DNA of 15,472 nucleotides from Rhodanobacteraceae bacterium. GTDB lineage: Bacteria; Pseudomonadota; Gammaproteobacteria; Xanthomonadales; Rhodanobacteraceae. Position numbers and translations under genes: made by a program. The notes below the pieces were generated by a model. That model was not told the origin of the DNA. It ran no database searches and worked only from the letters and a program-made list of their open reading frames with translations. Positions 6,439-13,218 of the stretch are shown piece after piece. Each line of letters opens with the position of its first letter. The first letter of the stretch is position 1. The stretch is taken from the NCBI GenBank assembly GCA_025928735.1, contig JAICIW010000015.1, positions 1 through 15,472 of the forward strand, written 5' to 3'.

Positions 6439-7035
6439 ATGACTCATATGATTCGAATCATTCTGGCGGTCAGCATCGGCGTTTTGATGCTGCAGGGATG
6501 TGCGCAAACGCAACCGGTCAAGCAAAACACGACAGTGCCCGCGGATGCCGCGCAATCCGTTCGGCCGTTGTCGGGTGCGACAGTTCCTGAGGTCGATGGC
6601 AAACCGACGATCAACGCAGACACCGGAGCCAAGTTCGAGGCTGTTGCGACGGCGGTTCGACAACAGATGCAGCCGGGCGGCCGCTGGCAATTCGTCGAGA
6701 AGAACGAGCGCGCCATGATCGACGACAGCTTTGCCGACATGAGCAAGCTCTTCGGCCAATTCGGGAGCGTGGACAAGATGGACGACAATGCCAAGGTACG
6801 GCTGCTGGCCGATCAAAGCACCGTGAACGCGATCCTGACGAAAAAGGACGGTGACCGGCTGATCTGCAAGAGCGTGATTCCCGTGGGTTCACATCTGCCG
6901 GTCAAGACGTGCAGGACTTATTCACAAATCCAGACCGAACAGCGCGACACCCAGAATTCGCTGTGGAAGGTCAACGCAACACGCCAGCAAATGCACTGCG
7001 GGGCGCAGCAAAACGGTTCGTTCATTCAATGTTGA
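6439..7035 (+). CDS. Predicted outer-membrane lipoprotein, unrecognised family (paralogue 1)
   Basis: This 198-residue protein has a lipoprotein signal: a short basic start, hydrophobic 5-18, and lipobox LQGC with lipidated Cys21. The +2 residue is Ala, so Lol sorting to the outer membrane is expected. After a Thr/Val/Pro-rich linker (22-62) comes a conserved core shared with the next gene: GGRWQF, FADMSKLFGQFGSVDKM, AKVRLLADQ, ILT and C143-x14-C158 (PVGSHLPVKTCRTY), which suggests a disulfide in the periplasm. Two further Cys (187 and the last residue, 198) could form a second one. The start is set by AGGGGG 3 nt before the ATG. A strong promoter candidate lies upstream, and a hairpin and the paralogue follow. 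I do not recognise a named family. GC looks lower than in the neighbours. Confidence 0.85.
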   Translation: MTHMIRIILAVSIGVLMLQGCAQTQPVKQNTTVPADAAQSVRPLSGATVPEVDGKPTINADTGAKFEAVATAVRQQMQPGGRWQFVEKNERAMIDDSFADMSKLFGQFGSVDKMDDNAKVRLLADQSTVNAILTKKDGDRLICKSVIPVGSHLPVKTCRTYSQIQTEQRDTQNSLWKVNATRQQMHCGAQQNGSFIQC

Positions 7036-7040
7036 TGGGG

Positions 7041-7066
7041 CAATGGTCCGCCGTGGCGGACCGTTG
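7041..7066 (+). other. Intergenic hairpin between the two lipoprotein genes
   Basis: GGTCCGCC (7045-7052) and GGCGGACC (7055-7062) pair perfectly around GT, and the flanks CAAT and GTTG extend the stem with one G-U pair. It begins 5 bp after the first lipoprotein stop. No T-run follows, so it more likely stabilises the upstream mRNA or partially attenuates transcription than fully terminates it. Confidence 0.5.
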
Positions 7067-7103
7067 GCCAGGCTGTAATTGATCGTTGCAGGGGTGAAAC
7101 ATC

Positions 7104-7667
7104 ATGAATTGCGTCATGCGGATATCTGTCTTGTTGATTGTGGTGGGAATGCTATCGGGCTGCGCGTCGCCGCAGGCGGTCAGGTCCTCAACCACCGCGG
7201 CTACCAGTGTGCGGGTTGCGCAAACGCCTGCCGGCAAGACTGGGACGTTCGTGAACGCCGGTACCAGGGCTGACTTCGACGCGGCAGTGCAGGCGACCCG
7301 GCAGGAAATGAAGACCGGTGGACGATTCGAGTTCACAGACCGGCGCCAGCGCGAAACCATCAACGACAGATTCGCGACCATGCAGGCGCTGTTCGACAAA
7401 TACGGCAGCGTCGACAAGATGCCCGATGCGGCGAAGCTCGAGTTGTTCAACGACCAGGAAAAGATCAATGGAATCCTTACCCACACCGATGCCAACCGGC
7501 TGGTGTGCAGGACCGAGTTGCCAGTCGGCTCGCACCTTCCCGTGAAGCACTGCCGTACGTATGGCGAAATCCGCCGCTCGGAAAGGGATTCCGTGAATGA
7601 CATCAGGCGTATGCAAGGGCCGGCGAGAAACGCAATGCCCGGTGTTGCGCCCGGGTCGATCCATTGA
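7104..7667 (+). CDS. Predicted outer-membrane lipoprotein, unrecognised family (paralogue 2)
   Basis: This 187-residue protein has a hydrophobic segment at 6-17 and lipobox LSGC with lipidated Cys20; the +2 residue is Ala, so an outer-membrane location is expected. It is clearly homologous to the preceding gene across the core: GGRFEF (72-77), FATMQALFDKYGSVDKM (90-106), AAKLELFNDQEKINGILT (109-126) and C135-x14-C150 in VCRTELPVGSHLPVKHCRTY. It lacks the extra C-terminal cysteines of its paralogue and ends in a Gly/Pro-containing tail. The start is supported by AGGGGTG ahead of the ATG. It precedes the blaI-like repressor by 66 bp on the same strand, so read-through into the regulatory pair is possible. 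The function is unknown. Confidence 0.84.
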   Translation: MNCVMRISVLLIVVGMLSGCASPQAVRSSTTAATSVRVAQTPAGKTGTFVNAGTRADFDAAVQATRQEMKTGGRFEFTDRRQRETINDRFATMQALFDKYGSVDKMPDAAKLELFNDQEKINGILTHTDANRLVCRTELPVGSHLPVKHCRTYGEIRRSERDSVNDIRRMQGPARNAMPGVAPGSIH

Positions 7668-7733
7668 GCATCGCCCTGGATACCGCAGTATAGAATGCGT
7701 CTTGTTCCTGGATTGGCCGTGAAGCAGGTAACG

Positions 7734-8135
7734 ATGACATCAGTACGCACGAAGTCAGTTGCCAGGCCCACCGAAGCCGAACTCGCGATCCTGCAGGTGC
7801 TGTGGGAACACGGCGCCTGCACGGTCCGGGACGTGCATGAAGTCCTGCACAGGCGGGATGGCACGGGCTATACCACTGCGCTGAAGCAGCTTCAGATCAT
7901 GTTCGACAAGGGACTGGTCGAGCGGGACGAGTCGCAGCGTGCGCATGTGTACCGCGCGGCCGTGACCAAGGAGCGCACCCAGAAGAGATTCCTGTCGGAC
8001 ATGCTGCAACGCGTGTTCGACGGCTCGCCTTCGAGGCTGGTGTTGCAGGCGCTGGGCGATCACAAGGCGAGTCGCGAAGAGCTTGATGAAATCCGCGCGC
8101 TGTTGAACCGGCTCGACAAGGACGCAGGCCAATGA
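7734..8135 (+). CDS. BlaI/MecI/CopY-family transcriptional repressor
   Basis: This 133-residue cytoplasmic repressor has an N-terminal winged helix (about 10-75: RPTEAELAILQVLWEHGACTVRDVHEVL, GTGYTTALKQLQIMFDKGLVER, HVYRA) and a C-terminal dimerisation helix region. In this family, homodimers bind operator dyads and are cleaved or released when the partner membrane peptidase is activated. The ATG at 7734 was chosen because TEAELAIL follows closely and AGGTA precedes it; an upstream ATG at 7695 would add 13 residues. The stop overlaps the ATG of the peptidase gene by 4 bp (8132-8135), indicating a translationally coupled pair. No clear TACA-N-TGTA operator could be seen upstream. Confidence 0.93.
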   Translation: MTSVRTKSVARPTEAELAILQVLWEHGACTVRDVHEVLHRRDGTGYTTALKQLQIMFDKGLVERDESQRAHVYRAAVTKERTQKRFLSDMLQRVFDGSPSRLVLQALGDHKASREELDEIRALLNRLDKDAGQ

Positions 8136-9790
8136 ACGCGTTCGAGATCGCATCGGCCGGCATATCCACGGTGGGCTGGTGCCTGTTGCAATTCGTGTGG
8201 CAAGCCGCTGTGGTTGGCGCCGCGTACGCCATCGTGCGTCTGGTTCTGCCGCGTGGCAACCCGCGTTACCTTGCCGCGATCCTGGCATTGGCGGTGATGG
8301 CTGCGTGCCCGATCTTCACATGGCACGCCATCGCCTTCTCCGCGCCGGCGGACGCATTGTCCGAGATGGTCGTGACCGGTACATCGGCGCTTTCGGGCGC
8401 GCCAGCCACCTCGGCGTGGAGCTGGCGCACGCTGTTGCAAGCCGCGTTGCCGTGGCTGGTGCTGACGTGGGCCATTGGGGTCGCGGCGTTGGGCGCGCGG
8501 GTGTTCCGGCAATGGCGCGGCTTGCGCGCGATGCTGAAGATGGCCGAAAGCCTGCCGGATTGGCAGGCGCGTGCCCGAATATTTGCCGACCGCATGGGGC
8601 TGCGCAGACTGGTGCCGGTACTGGCCAGCGTGCGCGTGGCGACTCCGACGCTGATCGGCTGGTTGCGCCCGGCCGTGGTAATGCCGGTGGCGGTGCTGGC
8701 ACGCATGCCGGCGTCGCAAATCGATCTGGTGCTGGCGCACGAACTCGCGCATCTGAAGCGTTTCGATCACATCGCCAACCTGTTCCAGGTGGTGCTGGAG
8801 ACGTTGTTCTTCTATCACCCGATGGTGCACTGGATCTCGCGCGAGGCGCGCAACGAACGCGAGTTGTGCTGCGACACGCTGGCGCTGCGCGTAACCGGTG
8901 GTGAGCGGCGGGATTTCGTGGCCGCACTGGCCAGCCTCGAAGAGCTGCGCGCCGGCTATGCCGAGCTGGCGCTGGCCGCCAGCGGGGGGGTGCTGGCGGA
9001 GCGTGCATGGTTCATCGCGGGCGCTGCCCCGAAGCGTTCGCAGCGGCCTCTGCGAAACCACGTCGTTTTGGCGGTGGCGGCGACCGCGCTCGTGGGGCTG
9101 GGCGGGATGTGGTGGCGTGACAACGCTTGGCAGCAGCGTACCGCCGCGTTGCTGACGGCAACCAATGCATCCACCCTGCGTGCGGTGATCCAGGATTCGC
9201 TGGGTGATCCCGTTCTATCGCCGATTGCCGATGCATTCGACAAGCCGTCGCTGCTGCCCGTGCGCTATGCCGTCCTCACCGCGGCGGCCGATGAGAAAAC
9301 GTCACCCGGCCTTCCGGTCCGGATCGCGGCTGTCGACCCGCCGACATTCCACATGAGAGATGCGGCGCTCACGCTTGCACCCGTCGCATCGGTTGCGGCG
9401 CCTGCGCACACAGCGAAATGGCTGTCCAGTGCGCCTCGGGCACTGCACACGGTGGCGCCAATCTATCCCCCCGAAGCCTTGTTGAACGGTGTGGAGGGAA
9501 AAGTCGTGGTCGAATTCGCGCTGGACGCGGCCGGCATGCCGCGTGATCTCGATGTCGTGGGCGCCAGCGCCGGCGAGTTCGACGTGGCCGCTCTGAGAGC
9601 GCTGGCGGGTTGGCGATTCGTACCGCCCGACCTGCCCGGCCGGCGTTATCGCCAGACATTCACGTTCCAGTTGGGTACGGAAACCGCCGGCGACGCGACT
9701 GCCGCGCGCGGCTGCCTGGTCACGACCGGCACGCACATCTGTCGTCACGTGTTGCCGGGCGTCCGCGTCCTGCGAAAGTCCGGCCTCTGA
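8132..9790 (+). CDS. M56 (BlaR1/MecR1-like) membrane metallopeptidase with C-terminal TonB-type domain
   Basis: This 552-residue inner-membrane protein has hydrophobic helices at about 13-38, 46-66, 103-123 and 307-327. The zinc-protease motif HELAH (203-207) sits in the cytoplasmic loop, followed by NEREL with E244 as likely third ligand, as in BlaR1/MecR1. The periplasmic part differs from BlaR1: no penicillin-binding SxxK sensor domain is seen. Instead a linker leads to a TonB C-terminal domain at about 438-515 (HTVAPIYPPEALLNGVEGKVVVEF, ALAGWRFVPP, YRQTFTFQLG). A short tail holds two Cys (528, 537). It is expected to cleave or inactivate the BlaI-like repressor, with which it overlaps by 4 bp. 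The signal sensed is unknown. M56-TonB fusions are common in proteobacteria, so the fold is not unique. Confidence 0.9.
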   Translation: MNAFEIASAGISTVGWCLLQFVWQAAVVGAAYAIVRLVLPRGNPRYLAAILALAVMAACPIFTWHAIAFSAPADALSEMVVTGTSALSGAPATSAWSWRTLLQAALPWLVLTWAIGVAALGARVFRQWRGLRAMLKMAESLPDWQARARIFADRMGLRRLVPVLASVRVATPTLIGWLRPAVVMPVAVLARMPASQIDLVLAHELAHLKRFDHIANLFQVVLETLFFYHPMVHWISREARNERELCCDTLALRVTGGERRDFVAALASLEELRAGYAELALAASGGVLAERAWFIAGAAPKRSQRPLRNHVVLAVAATALVGLGGMWWRDNAWQQRTAALLTATNASTLRAVIQDSLGDPVLSPIADAFDKPSLLPVRYAVLTAAADEKTSPGLPVRIAAVDPPTFHMRDAALTLAPVASVAAPAHTAKWLSSAPRALHTVAPIYPPEALLNGVEGKVVVEFALDAAGMPRDLDVVGASAGEFDVAALRALAGWRFVPPDLPGRRYRQTFTFQLGTETAGDATAARGCLVTTGTHICRHVLPGVRVLRKSGL

Positions 9791-9801
9791 ACGATTCGAA
9801 G

Positions 9802-9819
9802 CGGGCGTCGGAGCGCCCG
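9802..9819 (+). terminator. Weak hairpin after the M56 peptidase gene
   Basis: CGGGCG (9802-9807) and CGCCCG (9814-9819) form a 6-bp stem with a 6-nt loop, 11 bp after the peptidase stop. It is not followed by a good T-run. It is a possible end to the blaI-M56 transcript before the two-component operon. Confidence 0.25.
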
Positions 9820-9879
9820 GAAGCGATTCTCGCTAAGCTTGCACGGGCGCGCAGGAGCGCGTGTTACCCGGGATTCCCC

Positions 9880-10566
9880 ATGCGCGTACTGGTGATCGAG
9901 GACAACAACGACATCGCCACCAATATCGGCGACTATCTGGAAGACCGCGGCCATGTGGTCGATTTCGCCGGCGATGGCGTGACCGGTCTGCACCTGGCGG
10001 TGGTCAACGAGTTCGACGTGATCGTGCTGGACCTCACGCTGCCCGGCATGGACGGCATCGAGGTGTGCAAGAAGCTGCGTGGCGAAGCCCACAAGCACAC
10101 ACCGGTCTTGATGCTGACCGCACGCGATGCGCTGGAACAGAAGCTGACCGGTTTCGAATCCGGCGCCGACGATTACATGACCAAACCCTTCGCGCTGCAG
10201 GAACTCGCGGCACGGCTGGAAGTGCTGGCGCGGCGCGGCAAGGGGCCCAAGAGCCGGGTGCTGAAGATCGCGGATCTCGCCTACAACCTCGACACGCTGG
10301 TCGTCATGCGTGCCGGGCAATCGATCCAGTTGAACCCGATCGGCCTGAAGCTGCTGCAGGCGCTGATGGAAGCCAGCCCTTCGGTGGTCACGCGCCAGGA
10401 TCTGGAACAGAAGGTATGGGGCGAGGAATTGCCCGATTCCGATTCCCTGCGCGTGCACATCCACGGTCTGCGCGCGGCCATCGACAAGCCTTTCGACAAG
10501 CCGCTGATCCACACCCGTCACGGCATCGGCTACCGCATGGTCGATCCGGATGCAGTCCCGACGTAA
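9880..10566 (+). CDS. OmpR/PhoB-family response regulator
   Basis: This 228-residue cytoplasmic regulator has a receiver domain at 1-115 with acidic pocket E7-D8, phospho-acceptor D51 (VLDLTLPGMDG), T80 and K102 (TKPF), and a winged-helix output at about 130-225 (NPIGLKLLQALMEASPSVVTRQDLEQKVWG, RVHIHGLRAAIDKPF, IHTRHGIGYRM). I took the ATG at 9880 because MRVLVIEDN is the canonical receiver start; no good Shine-Dalgarno precedes it, and the nearest AGGAG lies about 25 nt upstream. The sensor kinase gene begins within its last codons (17-bp overlap). Which genes it controls cannot be told; no specific named system is claimed. Confidence 0.93.
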   Translation: MRVLVIEDNNDIATNIGDYLEDRGHVVDFAGDGVTGLHLAVVNEFDVIVLDLTLPGMDGIEVCKKLRGEAHKHTPVLMLTARDALEQKLTGFESGADDYMTKPFALQELAARLEVLARRGKGPKSRVLKIADLAYNLDTLVVMRAGQSIQLNPIGLKLLQALMEASPSVVTRQDLEQKVWGEELPDSDSLRVHIHGLRAAIDKPFDKPLIHTRHGIGYRMVDPDAVPT

Positions 10567-11842
10567 GCTTCGCTTCCGGCTGATCGTCACCTTCGTGCTG
10601 TTCGGCTTCGGCCTCAGCGCGCTGTTCGCCGTGGCTTCGCTGTATGTGCGGGCCAAGGTCGAGAATCAGTTGATCGACCAGAGCCTGGAGGCCGATCTTC
10701 GGCAGGCTGTCGAAAACAAGCACCTGCATCCCGAACAACCGCCGCACTCCGACCTGATCGTGGTGTGGTTCTGGAGCGACCGCACGGTCTACCAGGCGCC
10801 GCTGGCTTGGCAAGGCCTCAAGCCCGGCGTGTACGACATGCGCGGCGGCAGCGACGGCATGCCGCAACGCTACAAGCTGGCGGTGGTGCGCAAGTACGGC
10901 CTGGATGCCTTTCTCACCTACGACATCAGCCGTGAAGACCTCGGCAAGCGCCAGTTGATCACGTCGCTGGTCGCGGCGGTGATCCTGTTCACGATGTTGT
11001 CGCTGGCAGTGGGTTACTGGCTGTCGCATCGGGTGATGCGCCCGGTCACCGAACTGGCGCAGCGTCTGCGCGCGTTCCGCAGCGGTCGCCAACTGGAACC
11101 ACTGGCACCGCATTTCGCCGAGGACGAAGTGGGCGAACTGGCCGCCGCGCTGGACGATTACGCGCAACGCCAGAGTGCGCTGATCCAGCGCGACCGCGAA
11201 TTCAACTCCGACGTCAGCCACGAACTGCGCACGCCGCTCGCGGTGATCGCCAGCACCACCGAGTTGCTGGTGGCGACTCCGGATTTACCGGAAAAATTGC
11301 ACACGCGGCTGCAGCGCATCGAACGCGCAGTGAGGCAGGCGACCGAACTCACCCAGGCGCTGCTGCTGCTGTCGCGCGCGGAACGCTCGGGACCCGTCGA
11401 TGGCGAAACCACCGACGTCGCCAAGGTGGTCGCCGAGGTGATCGACACGCACCGCCCCGACGTCGCCCGCAAGTCGATCGAACTGCGTGCCGAGGTCGAA
11501 GCCCAGGTGACGGTGGAGGCGCCATCCTCGGTGGTGGCGGTGGCGCTCGGGAATCTCGTGGGCAACGCCTGCAAATACACCCAGGAAGGCGAAATCGTCG
11601 TCCGGGTGCAGGGCGGCCGGGTGCGGGTGGAAGACACCGGCCCCGGCATCAAGGCCGAGGATGCCGAACACCTGTTCGAACGCGGCGTGCGCGGCGAAGG
11701 CGAAACCGTCAAGGGCGCGGGCCTGGGCCTGGCGATCGTGCGTCGATTGTGCGAACTCTACGGCTGGCGGGTGACCCTGGCGCCGAGGGCGGAGCGCGGT
11801 GCGGTGGCCACGCTGGACTTCGAAATTCCGGCCGAGGGCTGA
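10550..11842 (+). CDS. Sensor histidine kinase of the two-component pair
   Basis: This 430-residue inner-membrane kinase has a first helix at about 11-33, a periplasmic sensor segment at about 34-135, a second helix at about 136-158, and a HAMP-like linker from 159 (RVMRPVTELAQRL). The HisKA motif FNSDVSHELRTPL carries phospho-accepting H224. The ATPase domain shows an N box (N335, N339 in GNLVGNACKYT), a G1 box DTGPG (362-366) and a G2 box GAGLGLAIV (389-397). All catalytic motifs are intact. The periplasmic region is short (about 100 residues) and has no recognisable ligand fold. The gene overlaps the response regulator by 17 bp, so the two form one operon. The stimulus is unknown. Confidence 0.93.
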   Translation: MQSRRKLRFRLIVTFVLFGFGLSALFAVASLYVRAKVENQLIDQSLEADLRQAVENKHLHPEQPPHSDLIVVWFWSDRTVYQAPLAWQGLKPGVYDMRGGSDGMPQRYKLAVVRKYGLDAFLTYDISREDLGKRQLITSLVAAVILFTMLSLAVGYWLSHRVMRPVTELAQRLRAFRSGRQLEPLAPHFAEDEVGELAAALDDYAQRQSALIQRDREFNSDVSHELRTPLAVIASTTELLVATPDLPEKLHTRLQRIERAVRQATELTQALLLLSRAERSGPVDGETTDVAKVVAEVIDTHRPDVARKSIELRAEVEAQVTVEAPSSVVAVALGNLVGNACKYTQEGEIVVRVQGGRVRVEDTGPGIKAEDAEHLFERGVRGEGETVKGAGLGLAIVRRLCELYGWRVTLAPRAERGAVATLDFEIPAEG

Positions 11843-11888
11843 TCCGGATTCGTTGGATTGGGTCCCGTTTTGCGCGCAGGCCAAGGCG

Positions 11889-11894
11889 TATACT
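11889..11894 (+). promoter_or_regulatory. Possible -10 element upstream of pilT
   Basis: TATACT at 11889-11894, within the 173-bp gap between the kinase and pilT, fits a -10 box (5 of 6). No convincing -35 is found at 16-18 bp, so it may need an activator or be fortuitous. The remaining gap has no other recognisable element. Confidence 0.3.
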
Positions 11895-12015
11895 CGGCGC
11901 CGTTCGGGGCAGTGCCGCCGCTGGAACAGAACTTGCACGACGCACGGGCGTCGGGCACAGTGACGCCGGTCGTCCGGCCTCGCCCGGCCGGGCAGCGCTT
12001 TCTTGGAGGGGGTTC

Positions 12016-13053
12016 ATGGATATCGCCGAACTGCTGGCCTTTTCGGTCAAGAACAAGGCCTCGGACCTGCATCTGTCGTCCGGCTTGCCGCCGATGATCC
12101 GCGTGGACGGCGACATTCGCCGTATCAACCTGCCTGCGCTCGAGCACAAGCAGGTGCACGCGCTGGTGTACGACATCATGTCGGACAAGCAGCGGCGCGA
12201 CTACGAAGAATTCCTCGAGGTCGACTTCTCGTTCGAGATTCCCGGCCTCGCCCGTTTCCGCGTCAACGCCTTCAACCAGAACCGCGGCGCCGGGGCGGTG
12301 TTCCGCACCATTCCCGCCGAGGTCTGGACGCTCGAAGACCTCGGCACGCCCAAGGTCTTCAAGGACCTGATCGACCAGCCGCAGGGCCTGATCCTGGTGA
12401 CCGGGCCGACCGGCTCCGGTAAATCGACCACGCTTGCCGCGATGGTCGATCACGTCAACAAGAACCACTACGGGCACATCCTCTCCATCGAGGACCCGAT
12501 CGAATTCGTGCACACCGCGCAAAAGTGCGTGATCAACCAGCGCGAAGTACATCGCGACACGCTCGGCTTCAACGAGGCGCTGCGCTCGGCGCTGCGCGAA
12601 GACCCGGATTACATTCTGGTCGGCGAAATGCGCGACATCGAAACCATCCGGCTGGCGCTGACCGCGGCAGAAACCGGACACCTGGTGTTCGCGACGCTGC
12701 ACACCAATTCGGCGGCCAAGACCGTCGATCGCATCATCGACGTCTTTCCCGCCGGCGAAAAGGCGATGGTGCGCTCGATGCTGTCGGAATCGCTGCGCGC
12801 GGTGATCACACAGACGCTTCTGAAAAAGGTCGGCGGTGGACGCACGCCGGCATGGGAAATCATGGTCGGCATTCCGGCGATCCGCAATCTGATCCGCGAG
12901 GACAAGGTCGCGCAGATGTATTCGTCGATCCAGACCGGCCAGCAATTCGGCATGCAGACCATGGACCAGTGCCTGCAGGATCTGGTGCGGCGCGGTCTGG
13001 TGACGCGCCAGGATGCGCTGGCGCGCGCCAAGGTGAAGGAAACTTTCAAGTGA
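12016..13053 (+). CDS. pilT: Type IV pilus retraction ATPase PilT
   Basis: PilT is the hexameric cytoplasmic ATPase that depolymerises type IV pili and drives twitching motility and DNA uptake. The 345-residue protein has an N-terminal PAS-like domain (KASDLHLSSGLPPMIRVDGDIRR), Walker A GPTGSGKST (130-138), an Asp box around SIEDPIEF (157-164), Walker B ILVGEMRD (200-207) with E204, a His box HLVFATLHTNSA (222-233), and the PilT signature AIRNLI (288-293). Length is normal. A strong GGAGGGGG lies ahead of the ATG. pilU follows on the same strand. The stop codon lies within a 7-bp inverted repeat (13051-13069). Confidence 0.97.
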   Translation: MDIAELLAFSVKNKASDLHLSSGLPPMIRVDGDIRRINLPALEHKQVHALVYDIMSDKQRRDYEEFLEVDFSFEIPGLARFRVNAFNQNRGAGAVFRTIPAEVWTLEDLGTPKVFKDLIDQPQGLILVTGPTGSGKSTTLAAMVDHVNKNHYGHILSIEDPIEFVHTAQKCVINQREVHRDTLGFNEALRSALREDPDYILVGEMRDIETIRLALTAAETGHLVFATLHTNSAAKTVDRIIDVFPAGEKAMVRSMLSESLRAVITQTLLKKVGGGRTPAWEIMVGIPAIRNLIREDKVAQMYSSIQTGQQFGMQTMDQCLQDLVRRGLVTRQDALARAKVKETFK

Positions 13054-13069
13054 CCACGGGATGTGGTCA
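13051..13069. other. Inverted repeat at the pilT stop codon
   Basis: TGACCAC (13051-13057) and GTGGTCA (13063-13069) form a perfect 7-bp stem with a GGGAT loop. The first three bases are the pilT stop codon, and the last four bases are also the start of the MITE/REP-like element. No T-run follows. Confidence 0.5.
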
Positions 13070-13189
13070 TTCCGTGCAGCGCAGGGATGCGCGTTGACAC
13101 GGGATCCATTTTCCGAACGGGCATGTCGTTGCGACCCGGAGCGGTATGAAGTGAAGTCAAAACTGGATTCCGGCCTTCGCCGGAATGAC
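13066..13189. repeat. MITE/REP-like non-coding element between pilT and pilU
   Basis: The element is bounded by GTCATTCCG (13066-13074) and CGGAATGAC (13181-13189), 9-bp terminal inverted repeats, and is about 124 bp long. Its right end holds a perfect hairpin: ATTCCGGC (13167-13174), loop CTTC, GCCGGAAT (13179-13186). Sequences ending in this GGATTCCGG...CCGGAATGAC palindrome are widespread as intergenic repeats in xanthomonads and other proteobacteria (family knowledge, not searched here). It has no coding capacity, and no target-site duplication is obvious. Confidence 0.6.
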
Positions 13190-13218
13190 GAGCGAAGCAA
13201 CGAGCCGCGAGGCGTGCC

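Noticed and set aside
7664..7696. TTGAGC and TATAGA/TAGAAT as a promoter for the blaI-like gene
   Set aside because: The spacing is 19-21 bp and the -35 is poor; it is too weak to list as a feature. It remains possible if repression allows only weak transcription.
7668..8131. Classical beta-lactamase regulatory locus
   Set aside because: The BlaI/M56 pair recalls bla/mec systems, but no beta-lactamase or penicillin-binding gene is in the window and the peptidase lacks the penicillin sensor domain.
11758..13200. A 480-codon minus-strand frame opposite pilT
   Set aside because: It is a shadow of pilT. Its first residues come from the MITE/REP-like element, which is a common source of spurious protein predictions.
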